In this document: piece after piece, positions 1-6,137 of the stretch
Position numbering within the stretch: the stretch's first letter is position 1
Layout: every line of letters begins with the position of its first letter
DNA from: Actinomycetes bacterium
Lineage (GTDB): Bacteria; Actinomycetota; Actinomycetes; S36-B12
NCBI GenBank assembly: GCA_030425745.1
Contig: JAUHZW010000076.1
Span: 1-8,979 of the forward strand
Direction: 5' to 3'
Length of the DNA stretch: 8,979 nucleotides
Notes under the pieces: model-generated
Seen by the model: the letters and a program-made list of their open reading frames with translations, nothing else
Told to the model about the DNA's origin: nothing
Database searches by the model: none
Made by a program: the position numbers and the translations under genes

Positions 1-51
1 ACAGTCGTCAACCCCAGCCGCCATCGCCTCAGGGACGGGGGCGATACCGCG

Positions 52-80
52 CTGACACTGCCCTCGCAACGTGCTACACC
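52..80 (+). promoter_or_regulatory. Predicted promoter of the MBL-fold nuclease gene, probably leaderless
   Basis: CTGACA at 52-57 is one base from the TTGACA -35 consensus. It is separated by 17 bases from TACACC at 75-80, a fair -10 box. Exactly six bases lie between the -10 box and the GTG at 87, so transcription would begin at or next to the start codon and the mRNA would have no leader. This is seen in sequence only; no transcript data are available. The box spacing and the fit of the protein N-terminus to its family support it. Confidence 0.5.
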
Positions 81-86
81 AGAGGT

Positions 87-1487
87 GTGTTCCTCACCTT
101 CCTCGGCGCCGCCGGGACCGTCACCGGGTCCCGCACCCTCGTCGAACCCGAACCGGTCGACGGTGCTCCCGGTGAACGGATGCTCGTGGACTGCGGCATG
201 TTCCAGGGACCACGCGACGTGCGCAGCCGCAACTGGGAGCCCTTCCCACTGGACCCGGCCACGATCTCGTGCATCGTCCTGACCCACGCTCACCTCGACC
301 ACTGCGGCTTCGTGCCCGCACTGGTCCGCGATGGATTCACCGGACCGATCTACTGCTCCCCCAATACCGCGGCTCTGGTCCCGATCATCCTGCGCGACAG
401 TGCCCGACTGCAGGAGGAGGACACCTCCTGGGCACGGAAGAAGGGCTTCTCCCGGCACACCGACCCGCAGCCGCTCTACGACAGCGATGATGCCGAGCGG
501 GCCATCGCTCTCCTGCGACCGGTGGAGTTCGGCCGGTTCTTCACCCCGATCCCCGGGATCGAGGCCCGGCTCGATGTCGGTGGGCACATCCTCGGCTCGT
601 CCACCGTCACGCTGACCGAGACGGCCCGTCAGCGCACGGTCGTCTTCAGCGGCGATCTCGGCCGCGGCAACCATCCCCTCCTGGACCCCCCGACACCGCC
701 GTGCTCGGCGGATGCCATCGTCCTGGAGTCCACCTACGGGGATCGCCGGCACGGCGACGTGGATGCCGAGATCGACGAGATGGCCGCGGCCATCACCCGG
801 ACCCTGAAGCGCGGCGGCACGGTGGTCATCCCGGCTTTCGCGGTGGACCGCACTGAGGTGCTCCTGCTCGCCCTGCGACAGCTTCAGGACCAGCAGCGCA
901 TTCCCGTCTCGCCGATCCATGTCGACAGCCCCATGGCTCTGGCGGCTCTCCGGGTCTACCTCGAGGCGATCCGGAACGACGACCCGGAGATCACGAGCGC
1001 CGTCCTCGCGCGCGGCACCGATGCCCTTGACCTGCCGAACCTGCACGAGGCGACCACGCCCGAGCAGTCCATGGCGCTGGACCGCGACGGCGCACGCATC
1101 ATCGTCTCCGCGTCCGGCATGGGCAGCGGGGGCCGGGTGACCCACCACTTGAAGGCCCATCTGCCCGACCGTGACAACTGCGTCCTCCTGGTCGGGTATC
1201 AGGCGGTGGGCACGCCGGGGCGCATGCTCCTCGACGGTGCCCATGAGATCAAGATCCACGGCCAGTACGTGCCGGTGCGCGCGGAGATCGCCGAGATCGA
1301 GGCCTTCTCGGTGCATGCTGACGCCGACGAGCTGGTGTCGTGGCTGACATCGTGCGAACCCCTGCCCGGTCAGGTGTTCGTGAACCACGGAGAGCCACGT
1401 GCGGCGGCAGCACTCGCCGCCCGCGTCCGCGAGGAGCTCGACATCGCCGCCGTGGTCCCCGATGCGGGCGAGCGGGTGCGCGTCTGA
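87..1487 (+). CDS. Beta-CASP metallo-beta-lactamase-fold RNA nuclease (MBL fold metallo-hydrolase)
   Basis: The 466-residue protein belongs to the zinc-dependent RNA-processing branch of the metallo-beta-lactamase superfamily, related to CPSF73-like and TTHA0252-like exo/endoribonucleases, and should act on RNA in the cytoplasm. Seen directly: the N-terminal FLGAAGTVTGS strand-loop, the zinc motif THAHLDH (H67, H69, D71, H72), H167 in GGHILGS, D190 in SGDLG, motif A at E214 (LESTYG), a probable motif B His in GGRVTHHLK (353/354), motif C H410 in FSVHAD, and H434 in FVNHGEP. The beta-CASP insertion spans about 215-370 and the C-terminal RNA-metabolising segment about 375-466. All expected catalytic positions are present and the length is normal for the family. 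The GTG at 87 is chosen because the family begins almost exactly at this FLG motif and no other start codon lies upstream in frame within the window. Substrate specificity cannot be told from sequence. Confidence 0.9.
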   Translation: MFLTFLGAAGTVTGSRTLVEPEPVDGAPGERMLVDCGMFQGPRDVRSRNWEPFPLDPATISCIVLTHAHLDHCGFVPALVRDGFTGPIYCSPNTAALVPIILRDSARLQEEDTSWARKKGFSRHTDPQPLYDSDDAERAIALLRPVEFGRFFTPIPGIEARLDVGGHILGSSTVTLTETARQRTVVFSGDLGRGNHPLLDPPTPPCSADAIVLESTYGDRRHGDVDAEIDEMAAAITRTLKRGGTVVIPAFAVDRTEVLLLALRQLQDQQRIPVSPIHVDSPMALAALRVYLEAIRNDDPEITSAVLARGTDALDLPNLHEATTPEQSMALDRDGARIIVSASGMGSGGRVTHHLKAHLPDRDNCVLLVGYQAVGTPGRMLLDGAHEIKIHGQYVPVRAEIAEIEAFSVHADADELVSWLTSCEPLPGQVFVNHGEPRAAAALAARVREELDIAAVVPDAGERVRV

Positions 1488-1540
1488 GGAGCCCCTGCCG
1501 CCCTGTGCGCTGATCCGAGAGCGATGTCAGACCCCTGACC

Positions 1541-1546
1541 TACGGT
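1541..1546 (+). promoter_or_regulatory. Predicted -10 box of the DUF222-HNH gene, probably leaderless
   Basis: TACGGT matches the TAnnnT pattern and stands exactly six bases before the ATG at 1553. No Shine-Dalgarno-like run lies in the bases just upstream of this ATG, which favours a leaderless transcript starting at the initiation codon. I found no convincing -35 box at 17-18 bp. The 65-bp gap after the MBL gene shows no clear terminator hairpin. Confidence 0.4.
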
Positions 1547-1552
1547 CTTCGC

Positions 1553-3379
1553 ATGGCCCGAGAAGCGATGCAGGTGACCTCCTCGACAGGGGGTGCCCCC
1601 TGCATCGGTGTGCGGCTCGACGAGCCGTACACGGCGATCCCTGAACCACCGGATGCCCTCTTCCTCGACGCGCTGGATGACTGGGCGGCCAGTGACGAAG
1701 CGATCGACGAAGCCACCCCCGCGCCGTATCGCCCGGCGAGCCGTGGACCGCGCCGCAACGTCGAGACCCTGATCTCCGCCACCGCACGCATCGCTGCGCC
1801 GTGGCCGTCCACGGCGCAGCCCGACAGGACAGCGCAGCCCGACAGGACGGCGCAGCCCGACAGGACAGCGCAGCCCGACAGGACAGCGCAGCCCGACAGG
1901 ACAGCGCAGCCCGACAGGACGGCGCAGCCCGACAGGACAGCGCAGTTGCTGGGCCGACTCCGGGAGGTGGAGCGGGCCCTCGCCGCGCTCCACTCCGTCC
2001 AGGCCCATCTGCTGGTCGAGGTGGCCGGCGCGACGGTTCAGGTGTCGGAGCACAGCACCGAGCGCGGCACCGTCCACCGCATCGTCGACCCGGCCCGTTC
2101 GGAGGTGGCCGCGGCGCTCCGCTGGCCGGAGCACTTCGCCGACGAGCGGATCACGATGTCCCGGCTCCTGTCACGGGCGCTGGTCGGCACCCGGGCCGCG
2201 CTCGCTCAGGGCGAGATCAGCTACGCGCACGCTCAGGCCATCGCCCGCACCGTGGTCCGACACTCTCAGGCGGAGCAGTGGCTCGAGGCCGGATCCGACG
2301 GGCCCTCCGTGCATGCCTTCCTGTCCGATGCCCTAGCGATCGAGAGGGCTGCCCTCCGGACGGCTTCCTCCCACGGTGTCGCAGCGACACGGCGCGCTGC
2401 TGACCGGGTCCTGCGGCGCGTGGATGGCGCCCATGCCCGGCGTCGCCGGCAGCAGGCGATGGCGCGTCGTGACGTGTGGGTGGAGACCGAGGCCGACGGC
2501 ACAGCACTGCTGATGGCCCGGATGGGTGTGGCGCAGGCTCAGGCATGCCTGGCTGCGGTCGACCGACTGGCCCGAGACGCACGGCTCCCCCTGTCACCCG
2601 AGAGCGACGAGTGCGCTGGGATCGGGGAGCGCCGCAGTGAGGCCCTCGTGGCCCTCCTGACCCGACGTGGCGTGCGGATCGGAGCTGACGGCACCAGGGG
2701 CAACGACCCGGGGGCCGGCCACACCGGTGTCGAGGGCCTCTCGGACAGAGAACCATGGGAGATCCGCCTCGATGTGACGGTCGACCTCGCCACGCTGATG
2801 GGCATCGCCGAGGAGCCCATCAGCGTCCGCGGGGCCGGCCCGGGCGGCGCACAGTGGGAGACCGTGGATGCCCTGCGTGCCCTGCTGACCGACGCGAAGA
2901 CGATCAGCCTGCGGCGCTGCATCACCGACCCGGCCACCGGCCACCTCCTGGACCTCGGACGGCGCAGCTATCGGGTGACCGGCCCGCTGCGTGACTTCCT
3001 GATCCGTCGTGACCAGACGTGCAGGTTCCCCGGATGCTCACGGGCAGCGGCCCAGTGCGACATGGACCATGCCTGTCCCTGGAACGTCGGCGGCAGGACC
3101 GACTGCGCCAACCTCGGCCCCCTATGCACCCGCCACCATCAGCTCAAGACCCATGGCGGCTGGCGCATCATCGACAGTCGCGCGGACGGCTGGTGCCGCT
3201 GGCAGGCCCCATCCGGACTCATCCATGACCATGAGCCACCAGCACTCTCACCACCCGCCGATGGTCACGGACCACCCCGTTGCCGTAAGTCGTCCCTCAC
3301 GGCCGACCCCGTGTCGCACCCGCACGACGTCCCGCCCTCGGCAGAGACAGGAGGCCCCGATGACGCCTTTCCGTTCTGA
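1553..3379 (+). CDS. DUF222 and HNH endonuclease domain protein (13E12-repeat family) with an internal TAQPDR repeat
   Basis: The 608-residue protein belongs to the large actinobacterial DUF222-HNH family (13E12 repeat family in mycobacteria), usually annotated as HNH endonucleases of unknown role. Residues 1-86 are a low-conservation leader. Residues 87-131 are seven perfect TAQPDR units plus a terminal TAQ. DUF222 covers about 133-450 and is largely helical. The HNH nuclease module is at about 478-540: C490 and C495 with C525 and H528/H529 look like zinc ligands, D503-x-D505-H506 is the DxDH motif, and N520 is the central Asn. All key HNH residues are present, so it could be active. A Pro-rich tail (about 555-608) follows. 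ATG 1553 is preferred because of the -10-like box six bases upstream; Met6 is an alternative. The 3' end overlaps the next gene by 20 bases. The family is often multicopy and has been linked to repetitive or mobile DNA; whether this copy is mobile cannot be judged here. Confidence 0.9.
   Translation: MAREAMQVTSSTGGAPCIGVRLDEPYTAIPEPPDALFLDALDDWAASDEAIDEATPAPYRPASRGPRRNVETLISATARIAAPWPSTAQPDRTAQPDRTAQPDRTAQPDRTAQPDRTAQPDRTAQPDRTAQLLGRLREVERALAALHSVQAHLLVEVAGATVQVSEHSTERGTVHRIVDPARSEVAAALRWPEHFADERITMSRLLSRALVGTRAALAQGEISYAHAQAIARTVVRHSQAEQWLEAGSDGPSVHAFLSDALAIERAALRTASSHGVAATRRAADRVLRRVDGAHARRRRQQAMARRDVWVETEADGTALLMARMGVAQAQACLAAVDRLARDARLPLSPESDECAGIGERRSEALVALLTRRGVRIGADGTRGNDPGAGHTGVEGLSDREPWEIRLDVTVDLATLMGIAEEPISVRGAGPGGAQWETVDALRALLTDAKTISLRRCITDPATGHLLDLGRRSYRVTGPLRDFLIRRDQTCRFPGCSRAAAQCDMDHACPWNVGGRTDCANLGPLCTRHHQLKTHGGWRIIDSRADGWCRWQAPSGLIHDHEPPALSPPADGHGPPRCRKSSLTADPVSHPHDVPPSAETGGPDDAFPF
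1811..1945 (+). repeat. In-frame 18-bp tandem repeat (seven full copies plus a nine-base partial copy)
   Basis: The unit ACRGCGCAGCCCGACAGG is repeated seven times head to tail at 1811-1936, and a partial eighth copy (ACAGCGCAG) ends at 1945. The only variation between copies is the third base of the first codon: ACG in copies 1, 3 and 7, and ACA in copies 2, 4, 5, 6 and the partial copy. Both codons encode Thr, so each unit gives TAQPDR. Because 18 is a multiple of three, gain or loss of copies would lengthen or shorten the protein without breaking the frame. The array sits in the linker just before the DUF222 domain. Confidence 0.97.
3349..3354 (+). promoter_or_regulatory. Strong Shine-Dalgarno inside the 3' end of the HNH gene
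   Basis: AGGAGG, a perfect Shine-Dalgarno core, lies five bases before the ATG at 3360 and within the last codons of the upstream HNH gene. It is the main evidence that a separate gene begins here and that it is translated from the same mRNA as the HNH gene. Confidence 0.65.
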
Positions 3380-3773
3380 CCGACCGAACACCTCCCGAGA
3401 GCCTGCACGACAGCAGCCGACGTCCCGACACCCGCAGGCAGCTCAGCGCCGCCTGCAGTGGTCACTCGCCCTTGCGGCAGGCGCCACCGCCGTGTTGGCC
3501 GGGGCGGCTCGACTGGTCGCCGAGGGCGCCTTGCGAGCCCCTCTGAACCCCGGCCGGATCGCGATCGCCATCGCTGCCTTGACCATCGGCGTCGCACTCG
3601 CATCGCTCGCTGTATCGGCGGCGTGGCCCCTTCGCTCCCCCAGCCGCGCCAACCACCACGCCGCACGGCGGTCGGTCAGGTCACGTCAGCCGGGTCGGTC
3701 GCAGGCCCGACATGGTCCGCGAGCCACTCCACGAGCGGCTGCATCGCGCGCCACCGATCCCGGACCGTGGTGA
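3360..3773 (+). CDS. Small hypothetical membrane protein with two predicted transmembrane helices
   Basis: I do not recognise a family. The predicted protein has 137 residues. It begins with a polar, Arg/Gln/Pro-rich segment (1-32), has two strongly hydrophobic Ala-rich stretches of helix length (about 33-55 and 66-90) joined by a short loop, and ends in a basic Arg-rich tail (about 92-137). The start is chosen for the AGGAGG five bases upstream. It overlaps the HNH gene by 20 bases, so the two may be translationally coupled. From about residue 106 the reading frame lies antisense to the end of the convergent DUF2461 gene, and codon choice there looks less typical (more third-position A/T). 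The true C-terminus may therefore be shorter, through a local frameshift, or the overlap may be real. The helices are good evidence of a coding segment, but no function can be assigned. Confidence 0.55.
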   Translation: MTPFRSDRPNTSREPARQQPTSRHPQAAQRRLQWSLALAAGATAVLAGAARLVAEGALRAPLNPGRIAIAIAALTIGVALASLAVSAAWPLRSPSRANHHAARRSVRSRQPGRSQARHGPRATPRAAASRATDPGPW

Positions 3774-4344
3774 ACGCCTTGCGGGTGCCCATCCACGGTT
3801 CGATGCTGTAGCTGCGCGAGACCGTCAGTGCCCGGAACCGCAGCAGGTCGATGCGCGGATGATCTGCGTCATAGCCGCGAGGACGGGTCTTCAAAGGCCG
3901 TCCGTCGATCGTCCACGAGCGACGCAGCCCGGCGAGGATCCGCTCGAGTTCCGCACCGGGGGCGCCGTCCACCGCCGTCCGGAACCGCGCGACCTGCGCG
4001 CCCTCCGGGGCATACCAGCCACCGGCCACCATCAGTCCGGTCGCCGAGACCTGCACGTAGTACGCGATCGCATCCTCGACCTTGATGACCCCGCCCTGAT
4101 GGTCCTTGATCGGCGTCTTGTCCTTGCTGAATCGGGCATCCCGGTAAGGCCGGAAGACATGCGGCGTGCCGAACTCCGGCTCGAGTTCGGTCAGCAGCGC
4201 CAGCATCGGGGCCTTGACGTACCGCTCGTACTCGTTCTTGTGATCCCGCCACCATTCCCGCGTGTTGTCCGCGCCGAGTGCGTCGTAGAACTCGAAGCCC
4301 TCGATGGGGAATCCCGTGAACCGCTCGACCTGTTGTTCCGCCAT
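3676..4344 (-). CDS. DUF2461 family protein (TIGR02453 type), unknown function
   Basis: The 222-residue protein matches the DUF2461 family throughout. Visible landmarks are a FPIEGFEFYDALGADN segment near residues 12-27 followed by W31/W32, the conserved stretch around 64-80 (FRPYRDARFSKDKTPIK), GGWYAPE (108-114), LKTRPRGYDADHP (151-163), and a C-terminal PLVEWLADHVG. The family is about 210-230 residues and widespread in bacteria and some fungi, but has no established biochemical role, so none is claimed. The ATG at 4344 fits the family start. The gene is divergent from the YbaK homologue with 31 bases between start codons. Its 3' end overlaps, tail to tail, the reading frame of the small membrane protein by 98 bases. 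Confidence 0.85.
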   Translation of the reverse strand: MAEQQVERFTGFPIEGFEFYDALGADNTREWWRDHKNEYERYVKAPMLALLTELEPEFGTPHVFRPYRDARFSKDKTPIKDHQGGVIKVEDAIAYYVQVSATGLMVAGGWYAPEGAQVARFRTAVDGAPGAELERILAGLRRSWTIDGRPLKTRPRGYDADHPRIDLLRFRALTVSRSYSIEPWMGTRKAFTTVRDRWRAMQPLVEWLADHVGPATDPADVT

Positions 4345-4350
4345 GCCACC

Positions 4351-4356
4351 AGTGTG
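4351..4356 (-). promoter_or_regulatory. Possible -10 box of the DUF2461 gene
   Basis: Read on the minus strand this is CACACT, exactly six bases before the ATG at 4344, the same spacing as the -10-like boxes of four other genes in the window. It lacks the first consensus T and no good -35 box is visible, so it is a weak call that rests mainly on the spacing and on the lack of room for a longer leader. Confidence 0.25.
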
Positions 4357-4363
4357 CCGCGGA

Positions 4364-4369
4364 TACGCT
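4364..4369 (+). promoter_or_regulatory. Predicted -10 box of the YbaK/EbsC-type gene, probably leaderless
   Basis: TACGCT matches TAnnnT and lies exactly six bases before the ATG at 4376. No purine-rich Shine-Dalgarno precedes that ATG (the bases before it are CACTCC). The position of a -35 box at the usual distance would fall on the start codon of the divergent DUF2461 gene, and no good -35 match is seen there. Confidence 0.45.
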
Positions 4370-4375
4370 CACTCC

Positions 4376-4858
4376 ATGAGCCAGTCCACCGAGCAGGAGT
4401 CCGTCATCCGGGTACGAAGAGCGCTGCAGCTGTTGGGCGCCCGAGGTGAGGTCCGCGCTCTGGACGACAGCGCTCGCACCGCGAAGGAGGCAGCGGTCGC
4501 CCTCGGCATCGACGTGGGGCAGATCGCGAACTCGTTGATCTTCCTCGCTGACGGTGAACCCGTCCTGGTCATGGCCTCCGGCGGCCACAGGGTCGACACC
4601 ATGTCGCTGGCGATGGCCCTTGACGTCGATCACGTGGACAAGGCCGATGCCGACCAGGTGCGCAAGGCCACCGGCTTCGCGATCGGAGGGGTTGCACCGG
4701 TGGGTCATCCCGAACCGCTGCGCACGATCGTCGACATCGCCCTCTCCCGCTACGACGAGGTGTGGGCGGCAGCGGGCCATCCGCACTATGTCTTCCCGAC
4801 CACCTACGACGAACTGCTGCGCATCACAGCCGGAGAGGCTGCCGAGATCGGGGGCTAG
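4376..4858 (+). CDS. YbaK/EbsC family (prolyl-tRNA-deacylase superfamily) protein
   Basis: The 160-residue single-domain protein belongs to the INS/YbaK superfamily, whose members clear mischarged aminoacyl-tRNA (Cys- or Ala-tRNAPro and similar) in the cytoplasm. Seen: an N-terminal helix, VGQIANSLIF (47-56), the strand-loop EPVLVMASGGHRVD (61-74), the GxxP substrate loop in AIGGVAPVGHP (G105 to P108), and the C-terminal AGHPHYVFPTTYDELLRITAG (134-152 region). The position usually occupied by the catalytic Lys of YbaK (in a VxKxL context) appears to be N52, so the enzyme may be altered or use different chemistry. ATG 4376 is preferred to the in-frame ATG at 4304 because the latter would extend into the divergent gene with non-family residues and because of the -10 box six bases upstream. 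It ends 10 bases from the convergent MerR gene. Confidence 0.85.
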   Translation: MSQSTEQESVIRVRRALQLLGARGEVRALDDSARTAKEAAVALGIDVGQIANSLIFLADGEPVLVMASGGHRVDTMSLAMALDVDHVDKADADQVRKATGFAIGGVAPVGHPEPLRTIVDIALSRYDEVWAAAGHPHYVFPTTYDELLRITAGEAAEIGG

Positions 4859-4868
4859 TCCTCGACGC

Positions 4869-5219
4869 TCACGCGCCCGAGCGCTCGACCTTGGCGCGCA
4901 GTTTCTTTTCCGCCTGACGCAGAGCAGCAATACGCTCCTCGATCGAGCGGAGTTTCGCCTCCAGGATCTCCTGCTGGCGTGACTCGGTGAGAGTTCCGGC
5001 CTCGTGCTCTCTCAGCCCATTGCCGATCTCGTCCAGGGTGAAGCCGAGAGCCTTGCATTGCGCGATGAAGACAAAGCGATCGACCTGATCCTCGTCGTAG
5101 ACGGCGTACGTGCGCTGTCCCGCCGTGCGCTCACCGGCCACCAGCAGCCCGAGCCTGGTGTAGAAGCGCACAGTGTCCTTGGTCGAGCCCACCGCCTCAG
5201 CGAACTCACCAATGAGCAC
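4869..5219 (-). CDS. MerR family transcriptional regulator
   Basis: The 116-residue protein is a compact MerR-type activator. Residues 1-25 (LIGEFAEAVGSTKDTVRFY then TRLGLL) are the N-terminal winged helix-turn-helix; the second helix and wing cover about 26-68 (GQRTYAVYDEDQVDRF, then CKALGFTLDEI). Residues 75-112 form the long charged helix (IEERIAALRQAEKKL) that pairs two monomers as an antiparallel coiled coil. There is no separate effector domain beyond this helix. The only Cys is C55; heavy-metal MerR proteins usually have additional C-terminal cysteines, so classic metal sensing looks unlikely. The start is GTG at 5219, supported by GGAG eight bases upstream; an ATG eight bases further upstream is in another frame. 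It is divergent from the SDR gene, and the shared gap holds a MerR-style operator. Composition is less G+C-rich than in neighbouring genes. Confidence 0.88.
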   Translation of the reverse strand: MLIGEFAEAVGSTKDTVRFYTRLGLLVAGERTAGQRTYAVYDEDQVDRFVFIAQCKALGFTLDEIGNGLREHEAGTLTESRQQEILEAKLRSIEERIAALRQAEKKLRAKVERSGA

Positions 5220-5241
5220 GAGGGCATCTCCGGGGAGTCAC

Positions 5242-5273
5242 TTGACTGTTGACCATGGTCCACACCCTACAGT
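5242..5273 (+). promoter_or_regulatory. MerR-type promoter and operator of the SDR gene
   Basis: TTGACT (5242-5247) serves as -35 and TACAGT (5268-5273) as -10, separated by 20 bases instead of the usual 17. The spacer carries the palindrome TGTTGACCATGGTCCACA at 5247-5264, which pairs at 16 of 18 positions and contains the perfect core GACCATGGTC. A dyad operator inside a 19-20 bp spacer is the established architecture of MerR-activated promoters, where the regulator untwists the overlong spacer so that polymerase can engage both boxes. The position between the divergent merR-like and SDR genes fits. The boxes and the palindrome are seen; regulation by this particular MerR protein is inferred. 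Confidence 0.7.
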
Positions 5274-5293
5274 CCGACGACCATTCCCCTGCT

Positions 5294-5299
5294 AAGGAG
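5294..5299 (+). promoter_or_regulatory. Shine-Dalgarno of the SDR gene
   Basis: AAGGAG lies four bases before the ATG at 5304 and fixes that start. With the promoter at 5242-5273, the mRNA would have a leader of roughly 25 bases, in contrast to the apparently leaderless genes elsewhere in the window. Confidence 0.7.
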
Positions 5300-5303
5300 A
5301 ACC

Positions 5304-6137
5304 ATGTCGCGCACAGTCCTCATCACCGGAGCCTCCACAGGAATCGGTCGCGCCACGGCCGAGCGCTTCCACCGCGAAGGATGGAACGTCGGCGCCACCA
5401 TGCGATCCCCGGACGACGGCCGGGAGTTGTCTCAGCTCTCGAATGTTCACGTGACCCGGCTCGACGTCACCGATCAGGAGTCGATCGCCACGGCCGTGGC
5501 AGAGACCACCGATCGATTCGGCTCCATCGACGCCTTGATCAACAATGCCGGATTCGGCGCATACGGCCCGCTGGAGATCACCAGCAGCGAGACCATCCGA
5601 CGTCAGTTCGACACGAACGTCATCGGCCTGCTCGAGGTCACACAGGCGGTCATCCCAGTCATGCGGACTCAAGGTGGCGGAGTCATCGTGAACATCTCGT
5701 CTGTGGGTGGCCGGATGGCGTTCCCCTTCGGTTCGCTCTACCACGGAAGCAAATTCGCCGTAGAGGGCATCAGCGAGGCCCTCGTCTACGAGTTGAGCCC
5801 GTTTGGAATCAGGGTCAAGGTCGTCGAACCTGGAGCGGTGGCCACAGACTTCGCCGGTCGCTCCTTCGTCTTCACCATGGACCCCGAGGGCGGCCCGTAT
5901 GGGGAGACCATGCAACGGGTCATGACCAATTGGGGCGCCAGAATGCAGGAGGACATCGGCGACGCTGATGACGTTGCCGACGTCATCTTCAACGCCACAA
6001 CGGACGGGACTTCTCAACTCCGCTACATCAGCGGCGACGATGCCACCACCATCCTCGGGGCCCGTCAGACGTTGGATGACGCGGCATTCATGGGAATGAT
6101 CGCAGAAAACATGGGATTGAGTTCCGGCCAAGAGTGA
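5304..6137 (+). CDS. Short-chain dehydrogenase/reductase (classical SDR oxidoreductase)
   Basis: The 277-residue protein is an NAD(P)-dependent oxidoreductase of the classical SDR type. Seen in order: the nucleotide-binding glycine motif TGASTGIG (8-15), D54 in RLDVTD, NNAG (80-83), structural/catalytic N105 in TNVIG, S133 in NISS, Y146 and K150 in YHGSK, and the VEPGAVATDF segment (174-183). All four catalytic residues are present, so it should be active. R34 in ATMRSP after the second strand suggests NADPH preference, an inference only. The C-terminal region (about 185-277) is variable and probably shapes the substrate pocket; the substrate is unknown. The gene is divergent from the MerR regulator and very probably activated by it. 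It ends 21 bases from the convergent hydratase gene. G+C content is visibly lower than in the flanking genes. Confidence 0.92.
   Translation: MSRTVLITGASTGIGRATAERFHREGWNVGATMRSPDDGRELSQLSNVHVTRLDVTDQESIATAVAETTDRFGSIDALINNAGFGAYGPLEITSSETIRRQFDTNVIGLLEVTQAVIPVMRTQGGGVIVNISSVGGRMAFPFGSLYHGSKFAVEGISEALVYELSPFGIRVKVVEPGAVATDFAGRSFVFTMDPEGGPYGETMQRVMTNWGARMQEDIGDADDVADVIFNATTDGTSQLRYISGDDATTILGARQTLDDAAFMGMIAENMGLSSGQE

Noticed and set aside
1..24. Possible start of a minus-strand gene at ATG 24, or the end of a plus-strand gene with TGA at 53-55
   Set aside because: Only eight or about 17 codons are visible; there is no recognisable protein sequence and no clear ribosome-binding or -10 signal.
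1811..1945. The tandem array as a CRISPR or iteron-type origin
   Set aside because: The units are directly adjacent without spacers, keep codon phase throughout and encode TAQPDR in a real gene, so it is a coding minisatellite.
1370..2134. Long minus-strand frame with Arg-Cys-Pro-Val-Gly-Leu-type repeats
   Set aside because: It is the antisense reading of the 18-bp repeat in the HNH gene; the plus strand gives the recognisable DUF222-HNH protein, so this frame is a shadow.
4304..4375. A 24-residue N-terminal extension of the YbaK-type protein from ATG 4304
   Set aside because: It overlaps the divergent DUF2461 gene, encodes non-family residues, and has weaker start signals than ATG 4376.
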